In this document: in pieces, positions 7,338-15,446 of the stretch
Layout of the letters: each line of letters starts with the position of its first letter
How positions within the stretch are numbered: the first letter of the stretch is position 1
Virus record (IMG/VR): IMGVR_UViG_3300028298_000029
Span: 1 to 25,918 of that record
Direction: 5' to 3' (one strand)
From: a virus
DNA length: 25,918 nt
Position numbers and translations under genes: made by a program
The notes under the pieces: generated by a model
What the model was told of the DNA's origin: nothing
Seen by the model: the letters and a program-made list of their open reading frames with translations, nothing else
Database searches by the model: none

Positions 7338-7787
7338 ATGAAGAAGTTATTTATAGTTCTTTCGCTGGTTTTTGCAGTATTAATCAGCAACGCCCAAATG
7401 GCAACAGTTTACGTGCCTGTTAATCAGACATACGTTGCAGCTCCTACCACTTATGTATTAACAGATGCAGTTACACAATATCTTTTAATAAAAGCACCTC
7501 AGCACAATGTAGCAACGCAGGATTTACTCGTGAAGCTTGATTCTCTTACGGGGAACCATACTTATATTGCAGTTGGACTGTATGGGAGAAAATTTGACAC
7601 CTCTGCATGGGTGCAAATCGGTTCAACAGTAACTTGGAAGGGAACTACATCTTCACATGATACTACTCTTGTGATAAGTAATACAACCGGAAATCGCTAT
7701 AGGGATTATAAAGTCAGTTATACCGGTACCGGTACAGGCACAAGTAGAATCACACTACAACAGTTTAAGCTATATTTTGAGAATTAA
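7338..7787 (+). CDS. Exported protein of unknown function within the head block
   Basis: The 149-residue protein begins with a clear Sec signal peptide: MKK, a hydrophobic core, and SNA|Q with likely cleavage after residue 19. The mature part is rich in Thr, Ser, Tyr and Val and probably all beta. Its C-terminal GTGTGTSRITLQQFKLYFEN could close a jelly-roll or Ig-like sandwich. Immediately after a capsid gene one would expect a decoration or connector protein, but the signal peptide argues for export from the infected cell. It is bracketed by GC-rich hairpins (7303-7320 and 7788-7828), as if it were an inserted cassette. No family is recognised. Confidence 0.75.
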   Translation: MKKLFIVLSLVFAVLISNAQMATVYVPVNQTYVAAPTTYVLTDAVTQYLLIKAPQHNVATQDLLVKLDSLTGNHTYIAVGLYGRKFDTSAWVQIGSTVTWKGTTSSHDTTLVISNTTGNRYRDYKVSYTGTGTGTSRITLQQFKLYFEN

Positions 7788-7828
7788 CCGTATTTGGAAT
7801 TTCGGGGGAGTTCGTTTCTCCCCTACGG
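7788..7828 (+). promoter_or_regulatory. Bulged GC-rich hairpin
   Basis: CCGTA (7788-7792) pairs with TACGG (7824-7828), and GGGGAG (7805-7810) pairs with CTCCCC (7818-7823), directly stacked on the 3' side. No T tract follows. It begins two bases after the stop of the exported protein and lies 22 bases before the next ATG, so it may be a processing, stability or translational control element. Confidence 0.45.
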
Positions 7829-7850
7829 TTCAATGTTTAATCTATATATT

Positions 7851-8045
7851 ATGAGTAAGTTTAAACTTTTAAGGAATTGGAACGGTCATTATCTGGGAGA
7901 GGAAGTTACCGTTCATGATCAATTAGACGCGCGTATGATTCGCCATAATATAGGCGTTATGGTCAATGGGGTTAAAGCTATCGAAGTAGCACCCGAAAAC
8001 AAAGCCATTACAAAAGCTCCAAAAAACAAACGTAAAAATGTTTGA
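7851..8045 (+). CDS. Hypothetical small basic protein
   Basis: The 64-residue protein starts MSKFKLLRNWNGHYLGEEVTV and ends in a lysine-rich tail (KAPKNKRKNV). The N-terminal strands (LGEEVTVHDQLDARMIRHNIGVMV) resemble the small proteins placed before head-tail connectors in many phages, but no named family is evident. The ATG at 7851 is used rather than the in-frame TTG at 7794, which lies inside the hairpin. It overlaps the connector gene by 8 bases. Confidence 0.65.
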   Translation: MSKFKLLRNWNGHYLGEEVTVHDQLDARMIRHNIGVMVNGVKAIEVAPENKAITKAPKNKRKNV

Positions 8046-8565
8046 CGTTAAACGAACAGCGACAGGGGCAGAGCCGGTGACAGTTGCAGAACTGAAGGCG
8101 TATATCATGAATCGTTACGACCCAACGGATCAAGATATTGCCTCAGAGCTTGATTCTGTTATTACCGCAGCACGTGAATTGGCAGAGCAATACTGTAATC
8201 GTTCATTCGTTGTTCAGGAGATAGAATACACAGAATACATTAAAGGTTGTTGGAGCGATGATGTACCTGAGTTTATTTTACCTTTCCCTAATCATCTGAC
8301 TGTTGACCAGGTAAAAGTCAATGACGAGGTGACAAGTGATTACACTGTAATAGGGTTAAACAAAATGACGGTTCAATTTACATCGCGTTATTTTACGACA
8401 GGAACCGAGGGGACAAAATTTTACATCAAATACACAGCTGGTGAATGTCCTTACATGGCAAAACAGGCTATCATGCAGATTGCAAAAGATATGTATGAGA
8501 ACAAGGGCGCAACCGCTATGAATGCGAACGGATTTAATTTACTCAACTCACTTATAGTCTATTAA
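8038..8565 (+). CDS. Head-tail connector, gp6-like
   Basis: The 175-residue protein has the connector pattern VTVAELKAYIMNRYDPTDQD, then a helix with ITAARELAEQYCNRSFVVQE, and beta strands ending in KFYIKYTAGECP and a final AIMQIAKDMYEN helix. This is the HK97 gp6 / phiE125 gp8-like adaptor that forms a ring beneath the portal and seals DNA. It lies in the canonical place before the gp10-like and tail-terminator genes. The next gene begins immediately after its stop. Confidence 0.85.
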   Translation: MFDVKRTATGAEPVTVAELKAYIMNRYDPTDQDIASELDSVITAARELAEQYCNRSFVVQEIEYTEYIKGCWSDDVPEFILPFPNHLTVDQVKVNDEVTSDYTVIGLNKMTVQFTSRYFTTGTEGTKFYIKYTAGECPYMAKQAIMQIAKDMYENKGATAMNANGFNLLNSLIVY

Positions 8566-9021
8566 ATGGGTGCTTCGATTACATTAGACAAAGCAAGTTT
8601 AGATCATTTGAATAAGCAGTTTGAAGTGCTTAGACAAGCAGGACCGCGCTCTGTTTATTCAGCGATCATGAAAGTAGCCGGCAAGATTGTAAGCGATGCA
8701 AAGCTAAGACTTAAAGGAAGGGGGCACGTTGTAACGTCACGGTTGAGAAATTCATTGTTCATTAAAACAGCAATGAAACCAACAGATAATTATTCAGACA
8801 ATGACGGTAAATCGTTCACTGCTGAACTTGCAACGGTCACACTATCTAAAAACGAGGTCGCAATAGGTACTAATGTTGAATACGCTCAAAAGATTGAGGA
8901 CAGAGATTCGTACCTTCAATGGGCTGTTCAAAATGTTGATCTATCAAAGAGCCTGGCAGAGGATGTAAAACAGAACCTTGAAAATGCAATGAGATACGGA
9001 TTAGGAATACTACCAAAATGA
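8566..9021 (+). CDS. Neck/tail-joining protein, HK97 gp10-like
   Basis: The 151-residue protein shows the gp10 pattern: a helical KASLDHLNKQFEVLRQAG start, GKIVSDAKLRLKGRGHVVTSRLRNSL with the conserved T/S-x-L-R-N-S-L turn, and NVEYAQKIEDRDSYL. It is expected to act at the head-tail interface. It abuts the connector gene and overlaps the tail terminator by four bases (ATGA). Length and order fit the family. Confidence 0.85.
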   Translation: MGASITLDKASLDHLNKQFEVLRQAGPRSVYSAIMKVAGKIVSDAKLRLKGRGHVVTSRLRNSLFIKTAMKPTDNYSDNDGKSFTAELATVTLSKNEVAIGTNVEYAQKIEDRDSYLQWAVQNVDLSKSLAEDVKQNLENAMRYGLGILPK

Positions 9022-9425
9022 CAGATGTACGCACCATATTGATAACAGCTTTAGTTTCTGCACTGGCAACAGCAACAGGGCGCAAGGTTTATGGTGATAT
9101 GCCGGTACAATTAGAAGGGACAAAAGTATTCCCGCGAATTGACATTGCTGATGTTTTGGTACAGGAGGATGGTCCCAAAAATTCATATCATTATCAGGCA
9201 GATGTGCTAATCGAAATAGTCCATAAAAACCTTACCTCGATGTCAACTATGCACAATGATCTGAATAATGCTTTGGGGATTGTGAATAATGCCGTTCCTT
9301 TTGCCCTTGCTTCGCCTTACTCAATCATGGACTGCCGGTTGAACACCGTGACAACCTCAAAGGCAACAGCCGACAAAGGATTGGTAGATGTAGGAATAAT
9401 TCGTTTAATTTTTCGCATAAAATAA
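9018..9425 (+). CDS. Tail terminator / tail completion protein
   Basis: The 135-residue protein has the layout of DUF3168/gpU-like tail terminators: an N-terminal helix with LITALVSALATATG, a GDMPVQLEGTKVFPRIDI segment, a central strand YHYQADVLIEIVHKN, and a C-terminal strand VGIIRLIFRIK. Such proteins cap the tail tube and join it to the head. It sits exactly between the gp10-like and tube genes. Assignment is by position and pattern. Confidence 0.75.
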   Translation: MTDVRTILITALVSALATATGRKVYGDMPVQLEGTKVFPRIDIADVLVQEDGPKNSYHYQADVLIEIVHKNLTSMSTMHNDLNNALGIVNNAVPFALASPYSIMDCRLNTVTTSKATADKGLVDVGIIRLIFRIK

Positions 9426-9443
9426 CCTTTTAAAAATAAAGCT

Positions 9444-9872
9444 ATGACAAACGTAGGTACTTTAGTGATGTTGAAACTGGGAACTATCCTGGTAGTAGGT
9501 GAATCATCAACATCTTTTAAGTCCGCTCAGACGATGATCGAGGTGAGCAATAAAGGACTTGGTAATGTTGCTTCGTTCAAGGCCGGACGGATTACACAAA
9601 CTATGTCCGTAAGTTCTTTGGGGTCTACCGATCCATCGGCATCAACATACGGATTTAAAGCCGCCCTTGATGCACAGGTAGCACTAACTCCGGTAGCATT
9701 CATCCTGACGGAATATACGGCGGCCAACGGAACCACCCCGGCAACTGGAGCAATTAAGTTGACTGGGAACTGTCTGTTATCAAACGTATCTGTTGAGTTT
9801 CCTGATAACGACAAAATTACTTTTTCATTGGATCTTCAGATCACTGACGGCACAACAGTAGGGACAAACTAA
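9444..9872 (+). CDS. Major tail tube-like protein, copy A
   Basis: The 142-residue protein is all-beta in appearance and contains SSTSFKSAQTMIEVSNKG, GRITQTMSVSSLGSTD, a variable GFKAALDAQ loop and a closing DKITFSLDLQITDGT strand. This is the tail-tube pattern of Bacteroidota siphophages. The neighbour at 9872 repeats the whole framework, so the pair arose by tandem duplication. Its last stop base is the first base of the next ATG, so the two are translationally coupled. Either copy could be the principal tube subunit. Confidence 0.75.
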   Translation: MTNVGTLVMLKLGTILVVGESSTSFKSAQTMIEVSNKGLGNVASFKAGRITQTMSVSSLGSTDPSASTYGFKAALDAQVALTPVAFILTEYTAANGTTPATGAIKLTGNCLLSNVSVEFPDNDKITFSLDLQITDGTTVGTN

Positions 9873-10591
9873 TGACCAACATCGGAACCCTTGTCTTGTT
9901 GAAGTTAGAGGCACGACAAAGGGAGATCATCACACTAACTGGCACAAGTGGCACGGCAAATGTCGGAGCTGTCGGAGGATTGACTAAATTGGCAACCTTT
10001 ACAACCGACCTCTCTACATCGGCGAAAAACTTTGTCACTTCGCACGCCGCAGCTTATTTGGCTGTTGGGGTAGTAGTTACTTGTTCAGGTGCAAAGCTAT
10101 GTTTTAAACCTACTTTGCTCAACACGGCAATAACTGCCCCGACAATAACCAATGCAAGCGGAACGCTGGCCGGTACTATTGCACACGTGAACGCAAACAA
10201 TGGAGTGTTACAGTGTATCGGTGAAACATCTACTTCGCTGAAATCAGCACAAACGATGATCGAAGTGAGTAGCAAGATCAATCAAAACAAAGCATCGTTC
10301 AAAGCCGGGCGGATTACGCGCACTTTGTCTGTTTCTTCCATCGCTTCAACCGATACCGCTACAACTGAATACGGCCATGAGGACGCACTCGCGGCACAGG
10401 TTCAATTAGTGCCGGTTGATTTTACGTTGACAGAATACGATAGTTCAGGAGTGAAAGTACCAGGGGCTATTATCATATCGGGCGGTACGCTTTTGTCAAA
10501 TGTCGCACTCGAAAATCCCGACAATGACAAAACAACCTTTTCACTCGATTTGCAGATTTCAGACACAATGACCGTAGATGTAAACCCATGA
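9872..10591 (+). CDS. Major tail tube-like protein, copy B, with an inserted domain
   Basis: The 239-residue protein repeats copy A from TSTSLKSAQTMIEVSSK through TTFSLDLQISDTM. Between the first strand (TLVLLKLEA) and the next (VLQCIGE) it carries about 90 extra residues: TLTGTSGTANVGAVGGLTK, TDLSTSAKNFVTSHAAAYL and GTLAGTIAHVNANNG. The insert resembles a beta-rich repeat seen in phage virion proteins. It probably forms a domain projecting from the tube, or makes this copy a minor or specialised tube protein. It overlaps the chaperone gene by four bases. Confidence 0.72.
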   Translation: MTNIGTLVLLKLEARQREIITLTGTSGTANVGAVGGLTKLATFTTDLSTSAKNFVTSHAAAYLAVGVVVTCSGAKLCFKPTLLNTAITAPTITNASGTLAGTIAHVNANNGVLQCIGETSTSLKSAQTMIEVSSKINQNKASFKAGRITRTLSVSSIASTDTATTEYGHEDALAAQVQLVPVDFTLTEYDSSGVKVPGAIIISGGTLLSNVALENPDNDKTTFSLDLQISDTMTVDVNP

Positions 10592-10974
10592 AAGACGAAC
10601 TAATAGTTTTTTTGCCTTACCCTCACAAGTTGTTAGGGTTGACCGTTTCCACAAATAAGAAAGTAGGTTTTCTGTTTACAAACCTTTCAATCTATCAATT
10701 TCGTGAAAATAACAACATCGCAACCAGTGAAGAGTACACCAAATGGATCAAAGAGAATGGAGAATCGCGCTTAGTTACTGAAATGATGTACGGAGCGGCT
10801 CAGGCGTATTGCATGGACAGGTCAATAAAACAGACCTTTACAAAATCAAAACTGACGGCTGCAATTGCTTTATCCGGCGCTGATGTTCAAAAATCTATTG
10901 TCGATGCGTGGCGTAAGTCGCAAACCTTCGGACTGGTTGAGAGTAAAAAAAAAGTGATGGCAAAAGCGAGTTAG
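10588..10974 (+). CDS. Tail assembly chaperone G
   Basis: The 128-residue protein lies between the tail tube and tape measure genes, the standard place for the lambda gpG analogue that coats the tape measure during tail assembly. It is mostly helical in its C-terminal half (SRLVTEMMYGAAQAYCMDRS, LTAAIALSGADVQKSIVD). The A9 run at 10945-10953, eight codons before the stop, allows a -1 shift into the downstream frame to give the G-T fusion. Sequence similarity to lambda gpG is not obvious; the call rests on position, size and the slippery site. Confidence 0.75.
   Translation: MKDELIVFLPYPHKLLGLTVSTNKKVGFLFTNLSIYQFRENNNIATSEEYTKWIKENGESRLVTEMMYGAAQAYCMDRSIKQTFTKSKLTAAIALSGADVQKSIVDAWRKSQTFGLVESKKKVMAKAS
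10945..10953 (+). promoter_or_regulatory. -1 frameshift (slippery A9) site
   Basis: Nine consecutive A residues begin in register with zero-frame codons AAA AAA AAA, followed by GTG. A slip of one base back gives AAA AAA AAA AGT GAT and stays open to the stop at 11276. The zero frame stops at 10972-10974. This matches the X-XXY-YYZ type site (A-AAA-AAA) used in tail chaperone genes. Polymerase slippage on A9 could give the same product. Confidence 0.72.
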
Positions 10975-11276
10975 TTGACTACTCGAGAGAATATGCGTTC
11001 TGTATCGGTGAACTTGGACTGACGAAAGAAGAATATTTCGCATTGACTCCGGCAGAGACAACAGCCAAAGTGCAAGGGTATATCCGCAATTTAGACAGAA
11101 TGTCGGCTAATTTCAGGGCTTTGTTTTGGTTGTCATTTAATCAATTTGCGAAGACGCCTAAAAAAGCTGAATCACTTTGGCCTCTTTCAATCGATGGTGA
11201 CAAAACTGGCGGAGTAGCTGACGAAGATATGTACGAACGTAATGCACGAATCATAAAGGCGATGGGTAGTAACTAA
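10953..11276 (+). CDS. Tail assembly chaperone T domain (made as a G-T frameshift fusion)
   Basis: After the -1 shift at 10953 the frame reads SDGKSELVDYSREYAFCIGE, then LGLTKEEYFALTPAET and a helical C-terminus ending IIKAMGSN, 107 residues in all. Together with the 122 upstream codons this gives a fusion of about 229 residues, the equivalent of lambda gpG-T, which recruits tail tube subunits to the tape measure. The region before 11043 has no plausible independent start, yet the frame is protein-like from the slip site on, which supports frameshift expression. The tape measure gene follows. Confidence 0.75.
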   Translation, partial: SDGKSELVDYSREYAFCIGELGLTKEEYFALTPAETTAKVQGYIRNLDRMSANFRALFWLSFNQFAKTPKKAESLWPLSIDGDKTGGVADEDMYERNARIIKAMGSN

Positions 11277-11287
11277 TCGCTTTTTTT
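11259..11287 (+). terminator. Weak terminator between chaperone and tape measure genes
   Basis: GCGAT (11259-11263) pairs with ATCGC (11276-11280) over a 12-base loop and is followed by seven T residues (11281-11287). The stem overlaps the end of the chaperone reading frame, so strong termination would be limited by translating ribosomes. Confidence 0.4.
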
Positions 11288-11288
11288 G

Positions 11289-11296
11289 TAACTTTG
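11289..11296 (+). promoter_or_regulatory. Promoter -7 box before the tape measure gene
   Basis: TAACTTTG matches TAnnTTTG exactly and is directly downstream of the T run, 21 bases before the tape measure ATG. No TTTG is seen at -33. Confidence 0.38.
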
Positions 11297-11317
11297 AATA
11301 ACTAAAAACCTGAAGCG

Positions 11318-12955
11318 ATGGGAATGATTGGAGATTTATTTGTAAAGCTGGGTTTAAAATCAGACGAGTTTAATAAAGGACTCGATGATTCAAAAAAGAA
11401 AGCTGAGGGGTTTGGATCATCAATTGGAAATATCTTTAAGCAAATGGCCTCCGCTTTGGGGTTAGATGGACTTTTATCAAAATTCACATCTGCAACACAA
11501 GGAATACAGGCATTTTTTGTATCAATGAAAGCGGCGGCTGCGGGAGGTACTATTTTCAGTGGTGCGATGAAGATAGTTCAAGCTGCCTTAGTATCTACAG
11601 GAATTGGTGCCATTGTCGTTGCATTGGGTGCGCTTGTATCATATTTCACAATGACAGAACGGGGAGCAGAATCACTTGAAAGAGGATTGGCAGGATTAAA
11701 GGCTGCATTCTCTGTTTTGGTAGATAGGGCTTCTGCATTTGGCGAAGGGTTAGTTAATATATTTTCAGGTAAATTTTCTGATGGATGGGATAAAATTAAA
11801 GGTTCAGTCAAAGGTGTAGGTGCGGAAATGAATAAAGAGGTATCTACTGCTATGCAATTAGCCTCACAGTTGCAAGACCTGGAGGATAAGGAAAGGAATT
11901 TAACCGTTTCATTGGAAGAACGGAGGGCAAAGGCCGCACAGTTAAGGGTTGAATCAAGAGAAGAGGGTAAGACAGCAGCCGAAAGAAAGGCACTGATTAA
12001 CGAGGCGGCCGCACTATATAAATCAGTATTCAAAGACGAAAAAGCGATAGAATCAGAGAGGGCACGGATCATGCAAGCCCAGATAGATTTAGGAGAAACA
12101 CGTGACGAGGACTTACTTAAATTAGAACAGACCAAAGCAAAAGCCATTCAAAAAGATACAGAGTTGGCAATGACATTAAAAATGTTGAGCCGAGAAATGG
12201 GAGCTATTAATGGAGCTTTGGCCTCAGAATTAAAATTAAGGAACGATGTTAACGATGCGCTTTCTAAGCCCATGAAAGCTAATCAGGAAATAATAGGAAC
12301 GATAAAAAAGAATATAACCGTTGAAAATGGATTATTTAAAGCACCGACAGAAGGGTTAATGGATATAAAGACAGGCGATTTAGGTCTTGCTGATATAGAA
12401 TCTAAAATGACTACCGGAGACGCTGCGATGGCTGCGGCAATGGAAGAAAAGAAGACACAAGTTAAACAATTCAATGACAGCCTAAATGGATTGATCGCTT
12501 CAGGTATGGCATCGGCTGCAATGACTTTCGGGGCGGGTATCGGTTCGCTAATGTCTGGGGATATGAACGTGGGTGAGTTTGGAATGTCTCTGCTCGCTTC
12601 GGTCGGTAATTTCATTGTGCAGTTTGGAGAAATGATGATAACACAGGCTTTGGCACAAGCGGCGCTATTAGCTTCAATCTCTAATCCTTTAATGTGGCCT
12701 TTGGCTTTGGCTGCTGGTGTTGCTTTGGTCGCGGCTGGTACTGCACTATCGAACATATCAAAGAAAGGATTAAGCGGAGGGGCTTCATCCGGCGGAGGTG
12801 GTGGAGGAGGTAGTGCTGCATCGGGATACACGGGCAAACAAAATCAATCATCAGCATCTGACGCATTGGCAGGAAATGTTACCTTTGAGATACAGGGAAA
12901 TAAATTAATTGGGGTTATGAACAACGTTGACAGACGCAACCAAAATTTTAAATAG
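11318..12955 (+). CDS. Tape measure protein
   Basis: The 545-residue protein sets tail length and is ejected into the host envelope. It begins MGMIGDLFVKLGLKSDEFNKGLDDSKKK, the usual tape-measure opening. It has a hydrophobic stretch at about residues 80-112, a long charged coiled coil at about 165-300, a second hydrophobic block at about 420-485, and a Gly/Ser-rich linker near the end (SSGGGGGGGSAASG). By the usual rule of about 0.15 nm per residue, the tail would be near 80 nm. It is short for the family. Gene order (chaperones, then tape measure) confirms the call. Confidence 0.88.
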   Translation: MGMIGDLFVKLGLKSDEFNKGLDDSKKKAEGFGSSIGNIFKQMASALGLDGLLSKFTSATQGIQAFFVSMKAAAAGGTIFSGAMKIVQAALVSTGIGAIVVALGALVSYFTMTERGAESLERGLAGLKAAFSVLVDRASAFGEGLVNIFSGKFSDGWDKIKGSVKGVGAEMNKEVSTAMQLASQLQDLEDKERNLTVSLEERRAKAAQLRVESREEGKTAAERKALINEAAALYKSVFKDEKAIESERARIMQAQIDLGETRDEDLLKLEQTKAKAIQKDTELAMTLKMLSREMGAINGALASELKLRNDVNDALSKPMKANQEIIGTIKKNITVENGLFKAPTEGLMDIKTGDLGLADIESKMTTGDAAMAAAMEEKKTQVKQFNDSLNGLIASGMASAAMTFGAGIGSLMSGDMNVGEFGMSLLASVGNFIVQFGEMMITQALAQAALLASISNPLMWPLALAAGVALVAAGTALSNISKKGLSGGASSGGGGGGGSAASGYTGKQNQSSASDALAGNVTFEIQGNKLIGVMNNVDRRNQNFK

Positions 12956-15055
12956 ATGGCATACCAGAAAAAATATTGGTTTGAATTTACTTCGCTTGAC
13001 AATAAAGTTAATCGGGTCGAACTATGGCAGGATACAGTTATTACCCTGACAGCCGAGGAAGTTGAATCAATGGGTATGCCTTTTTCAATTGAAATGCCGG
13101 ACCTATCCCATAAATTCCAAGTGGCACGCGGGACGGGTTGCGAGATTAATCTACTCAGTTCATCAGATCGTAAGTTTTTTGCAGGGTTATACCATACCCA
13201 AATGAAAGAATTTATGATTAAGCACTATATTGATAATACAATCAATTGGCTTGGATATCTGAACAGCGAGATGGTCCGAGAATCATATAGCGAATATGTC
13301 AACTATCCTTTTCAGATCACAGGAAATGACGGCTTTGCTTTATTGGATCGGTTGCAGTTTCTTTCAGATACAGGATTAAAATATTCAGGTATTTCGTCGA
13401 TTTATTTGCTTCTAAAAATAGCATTGGATCGCATCGGGTTACCGTTTGGAAGTATATTTATTTCCCTTTCGTCAACTTTTACAGCTTATAGCGGGTCGGC
13501 AAGTAGCTCAATCCTGCATGAAATGTTCGTAGATACAGCTAATTTTTACAATGAGGACGGCATAGCTGAAACGATGCGTAAAGTTATAGAGGGTTGTTTG
13601 CAACCTTTCGGGGCTTGTATCACGCAAATAGGCGGCGACATTTGGATAACCGATTCACATACATTAGCAACTGGTTCGGGATCGTTCAAAGAGTTTGATT
13701 TTGCTACCGATGCTTATGTAGCAACGGCAACAGTTAATCTGATTAAAGATATTTCAGATATTGGCTATATGGGTACAGGGTCAGATATTGAGATGAGCGG
13801 AGGTAAGAATAAACAGGTAGTAACCTATTCGCCTTACCCGCTTAAAACGGTATTTCCTGAATCTCTTTTAAACGAGAGCGAGTGTGATCCAATTGCGCCA
13901 GAAGTTACATGGTCAACAAAAGATCCTTCAAATCAAGGGTATGCAACGAGATATCTACATTACAAATCTGCTGCAAATCACGCTGTTTATAATGTTTATT
14001 CTCCTGGATTGTTAGAATTAAGTTATGCACAGAACGATAGAGGATTGTCTTTAATTGGTGAATTAGAAGAGGATGCTTGTATAAATATTTATACTAAAGG
14101 TTCGACTGGTGCATCCACAAAAATACTGGATTTAAAGACAGCGCAGGAGGCGTATATTTCAGGTGCTATTAGTAAAAGTTTATCTGATACTAAAACAAAT
14201 AGAGGGTTAAAAATAAAGATTAGTGGCGAGGTTTATTTACGGGTAAATTTGGCAGATAATAAAGGTATCGGATCACTTGCTTTAAAATGCATGCTAAGAA
14301 TAGGAAGCAAATCATTGAGCGATACGGGTGAATTCTTAGCTGCAACAGAATCGGCATGGGTTGCATACCCTGGAGCACCGCAAACATATCACTACATCAA
14401 AATAAACAAAAACGGAAAAGACATTAAGCATGGTTGGGTTCCGTTTGAGTTTGACGGAAATCCTCACAATATAGAAATAAAAACATCGGTAGGAGGAATA
14501 ATTTATTTTGAAATATACTCGGATTATGAGTTTCAGCGTTTTGATGGAACGTTGCACCGGAATAATGCAGACTGGTCAAACGCTATTAGAATACGAAAAT
14601 TAACCCTGTCAATGACAGATATTGATACAGAGGAAGAGGTAGGCGACAAAGACGTAGAGTTTCAGGGATATTTAGATAAGACCGTAAAAGAAGAAGCCGA
14701 ACAAATCAGATTGATATGTGGTACTGATACAACAGGAATTGATAGAGGTAAGTTGATGTATGCCGATTCAGGAGCTTACACACCAATAACAGCCTTCACC
14801 CGCGCAAGTCAGACGCAAAAAATTGAATATCTTTTATTAAATTCGCTTTCGTCAAATTATCGTTTCGGGTATCTCACAATCAATGCTTTGAAACTTGAAA
14901 ACAAGTTCAACCAATTGTCGGTAATTACAGATACAGGCATAATTTCGGATAAAAAGTTCATGGTTAAATCCATGTCTGTAAACTTCAGGGATAACTTAGT
15001 TGAAACAGCAATAACAGAGTTAAGAGTAGATTCATTAACAATAACACCTTACTAA
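12956..15055 (+). CDS. Tail tip / baseplate protein of Bacteroidota siphophages
   Basis: The 699-residue protein follows the tape measure gene directly, its ATG starting just after the preceding stop. This is the usual place of the distal-tail/tail-associated (Dit/Tal) proteins. The N-terminal 120 residues are beta-rich and contain SIEMPDLSHKF and INWLGYLNSEMVRESYSEYV followed by YPFQITGNDGFALLDRL, a pattern I associate with Bacteroidota phage baseplate hubs. A middle part contains Cys- and Gly-rich strands (GGDIWITDSHTLATGSG). The C-terminus again looks beta-rich (MSVNFRDNLVETAITELRV). No enzymatic motif is seen. The exact part it forms (Dit, hub or both) is inferred. Confidence 0.7.
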   Translation: MAYQKKYWFEFTSLDNKVNRVELWQDTVITLTAEEVESMGMPFSIEMPDLSHKFQVARGTGCEINLLSSSDRKFFAGLYHTQMKEFMIKHYIDNTINWLGYLNSEMVRESYSEYVNYPFQITGNDGFALLDRLQFLSDTGLKYSGISSIYLLLKIALDRIGLPFGSIFISLSSTFTAYSGSASSSILHEMFVDTANFYNEDGIAETMRKVIEGCLQPFGACITQIGGDIWITDSHTLATGSGSFKEFDFATDAYVATATVNLIKDISDIGYMGTGSDIEMSGGKNKQVVTYSPYPLKTVFPESLLNESECDPIAPEVTWSTKDPSNQGYATRYLHYKSAANHAVYNVYSPGLLELSYAQNDRGLSLIGELEEDACINIYTKGSTGASTKILDLKTAQEAYISGAISKSLSDTKTNRGLKIKISGEVYLRVNLADNKGIGSLALKCMLRIGSKSLSDTGEFLAATESAWVAYPGAPQTYHYIKINKNGKDIKHGWVPFEFDGNPHNIEIKTSVGGIIYFEIYSDYEFQRFDGTLHRNNADWSNAIRIRKLTLSMTDIDTEEEVGDKDVEFQGYLDKTVKEEAEQIRLICGTDTTGIDRGKLMYADSGAYTPITAFTRASQTQKIEYLLLNSLSSNYRFGYLTINALKLENKFNQLSVITDTGIISDKKFMVKSMSVNFRDNLVETAITELRVDSLTITPY

Positions 15056-15445
15056 ATGAGTAGTGTTTACGTTTTGGATATTGGAACGCCAAGAATGCCA
15101 CGTAACGGAAGGCAGCTAAACGGTATCGGGGGTAATTCGTACACTTCGGTCACGACAGGCATAGGCACAACCGCTCCGCCTGTTACCGCATTAACGCCTG
15201 ATATAGTTGCTTTCACAGCCAACGCATTGCCAACGGTTACAGACTATAATACTCTATACGCTCCGAAACACGGCCAATACCCGCGAATTGATATGATCAT
15301 TGATAACGGGGACGGCACGAGATACCGCAGCCAATTACAGCCGCAATTTACAACCCTTACAAGCGGAGGCGGACAGGATGATTTAATAGATACAATCTTT
15401 TTTGACATTGGAGAAGAGTTAACCGGATGGATAATAATTTACTGA
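15056..15445 (+). CDS. Putative minor tail protein
   Basis: The 129-residue protein begins immediately after the tail-tip stop. It has an IGTPRMPRNGRQLNGIGGNS start, a Pro/Thr-rich linker, a YAPKHGQYPRIDMIIDNGDG segment with beta character, and ends in a strand FFDIGEELTGWIIIY. The N-terminal half looks flexible and the C-terminal part like a small beta sandwich, as in fibre-attachment proteins. No named family is recognised. It probably connects the tip to the fibre proteins encoded next. Confidence 0.6.
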   Translation: MSSVYVLDIGTPRMPRNGRQLNGIGGNSYTSVTTGIGTTAPPVTALTPDIVAFTANALPTVTDYNTLYAPKHGQYPRIDMIIDNGDGTRYRSQLQPQFTTLTSGGGQDDLIDTIFFDIGEELTGWIIIY

Positions 15446-15446
15446 T

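Noticed and set aside
11578-12837. Two long minus-strand frames antisense to the tape measure gene
   Set aside because: They arise from the codon bias of the tape measure gene. Composition is unnatural and no start context is visible.
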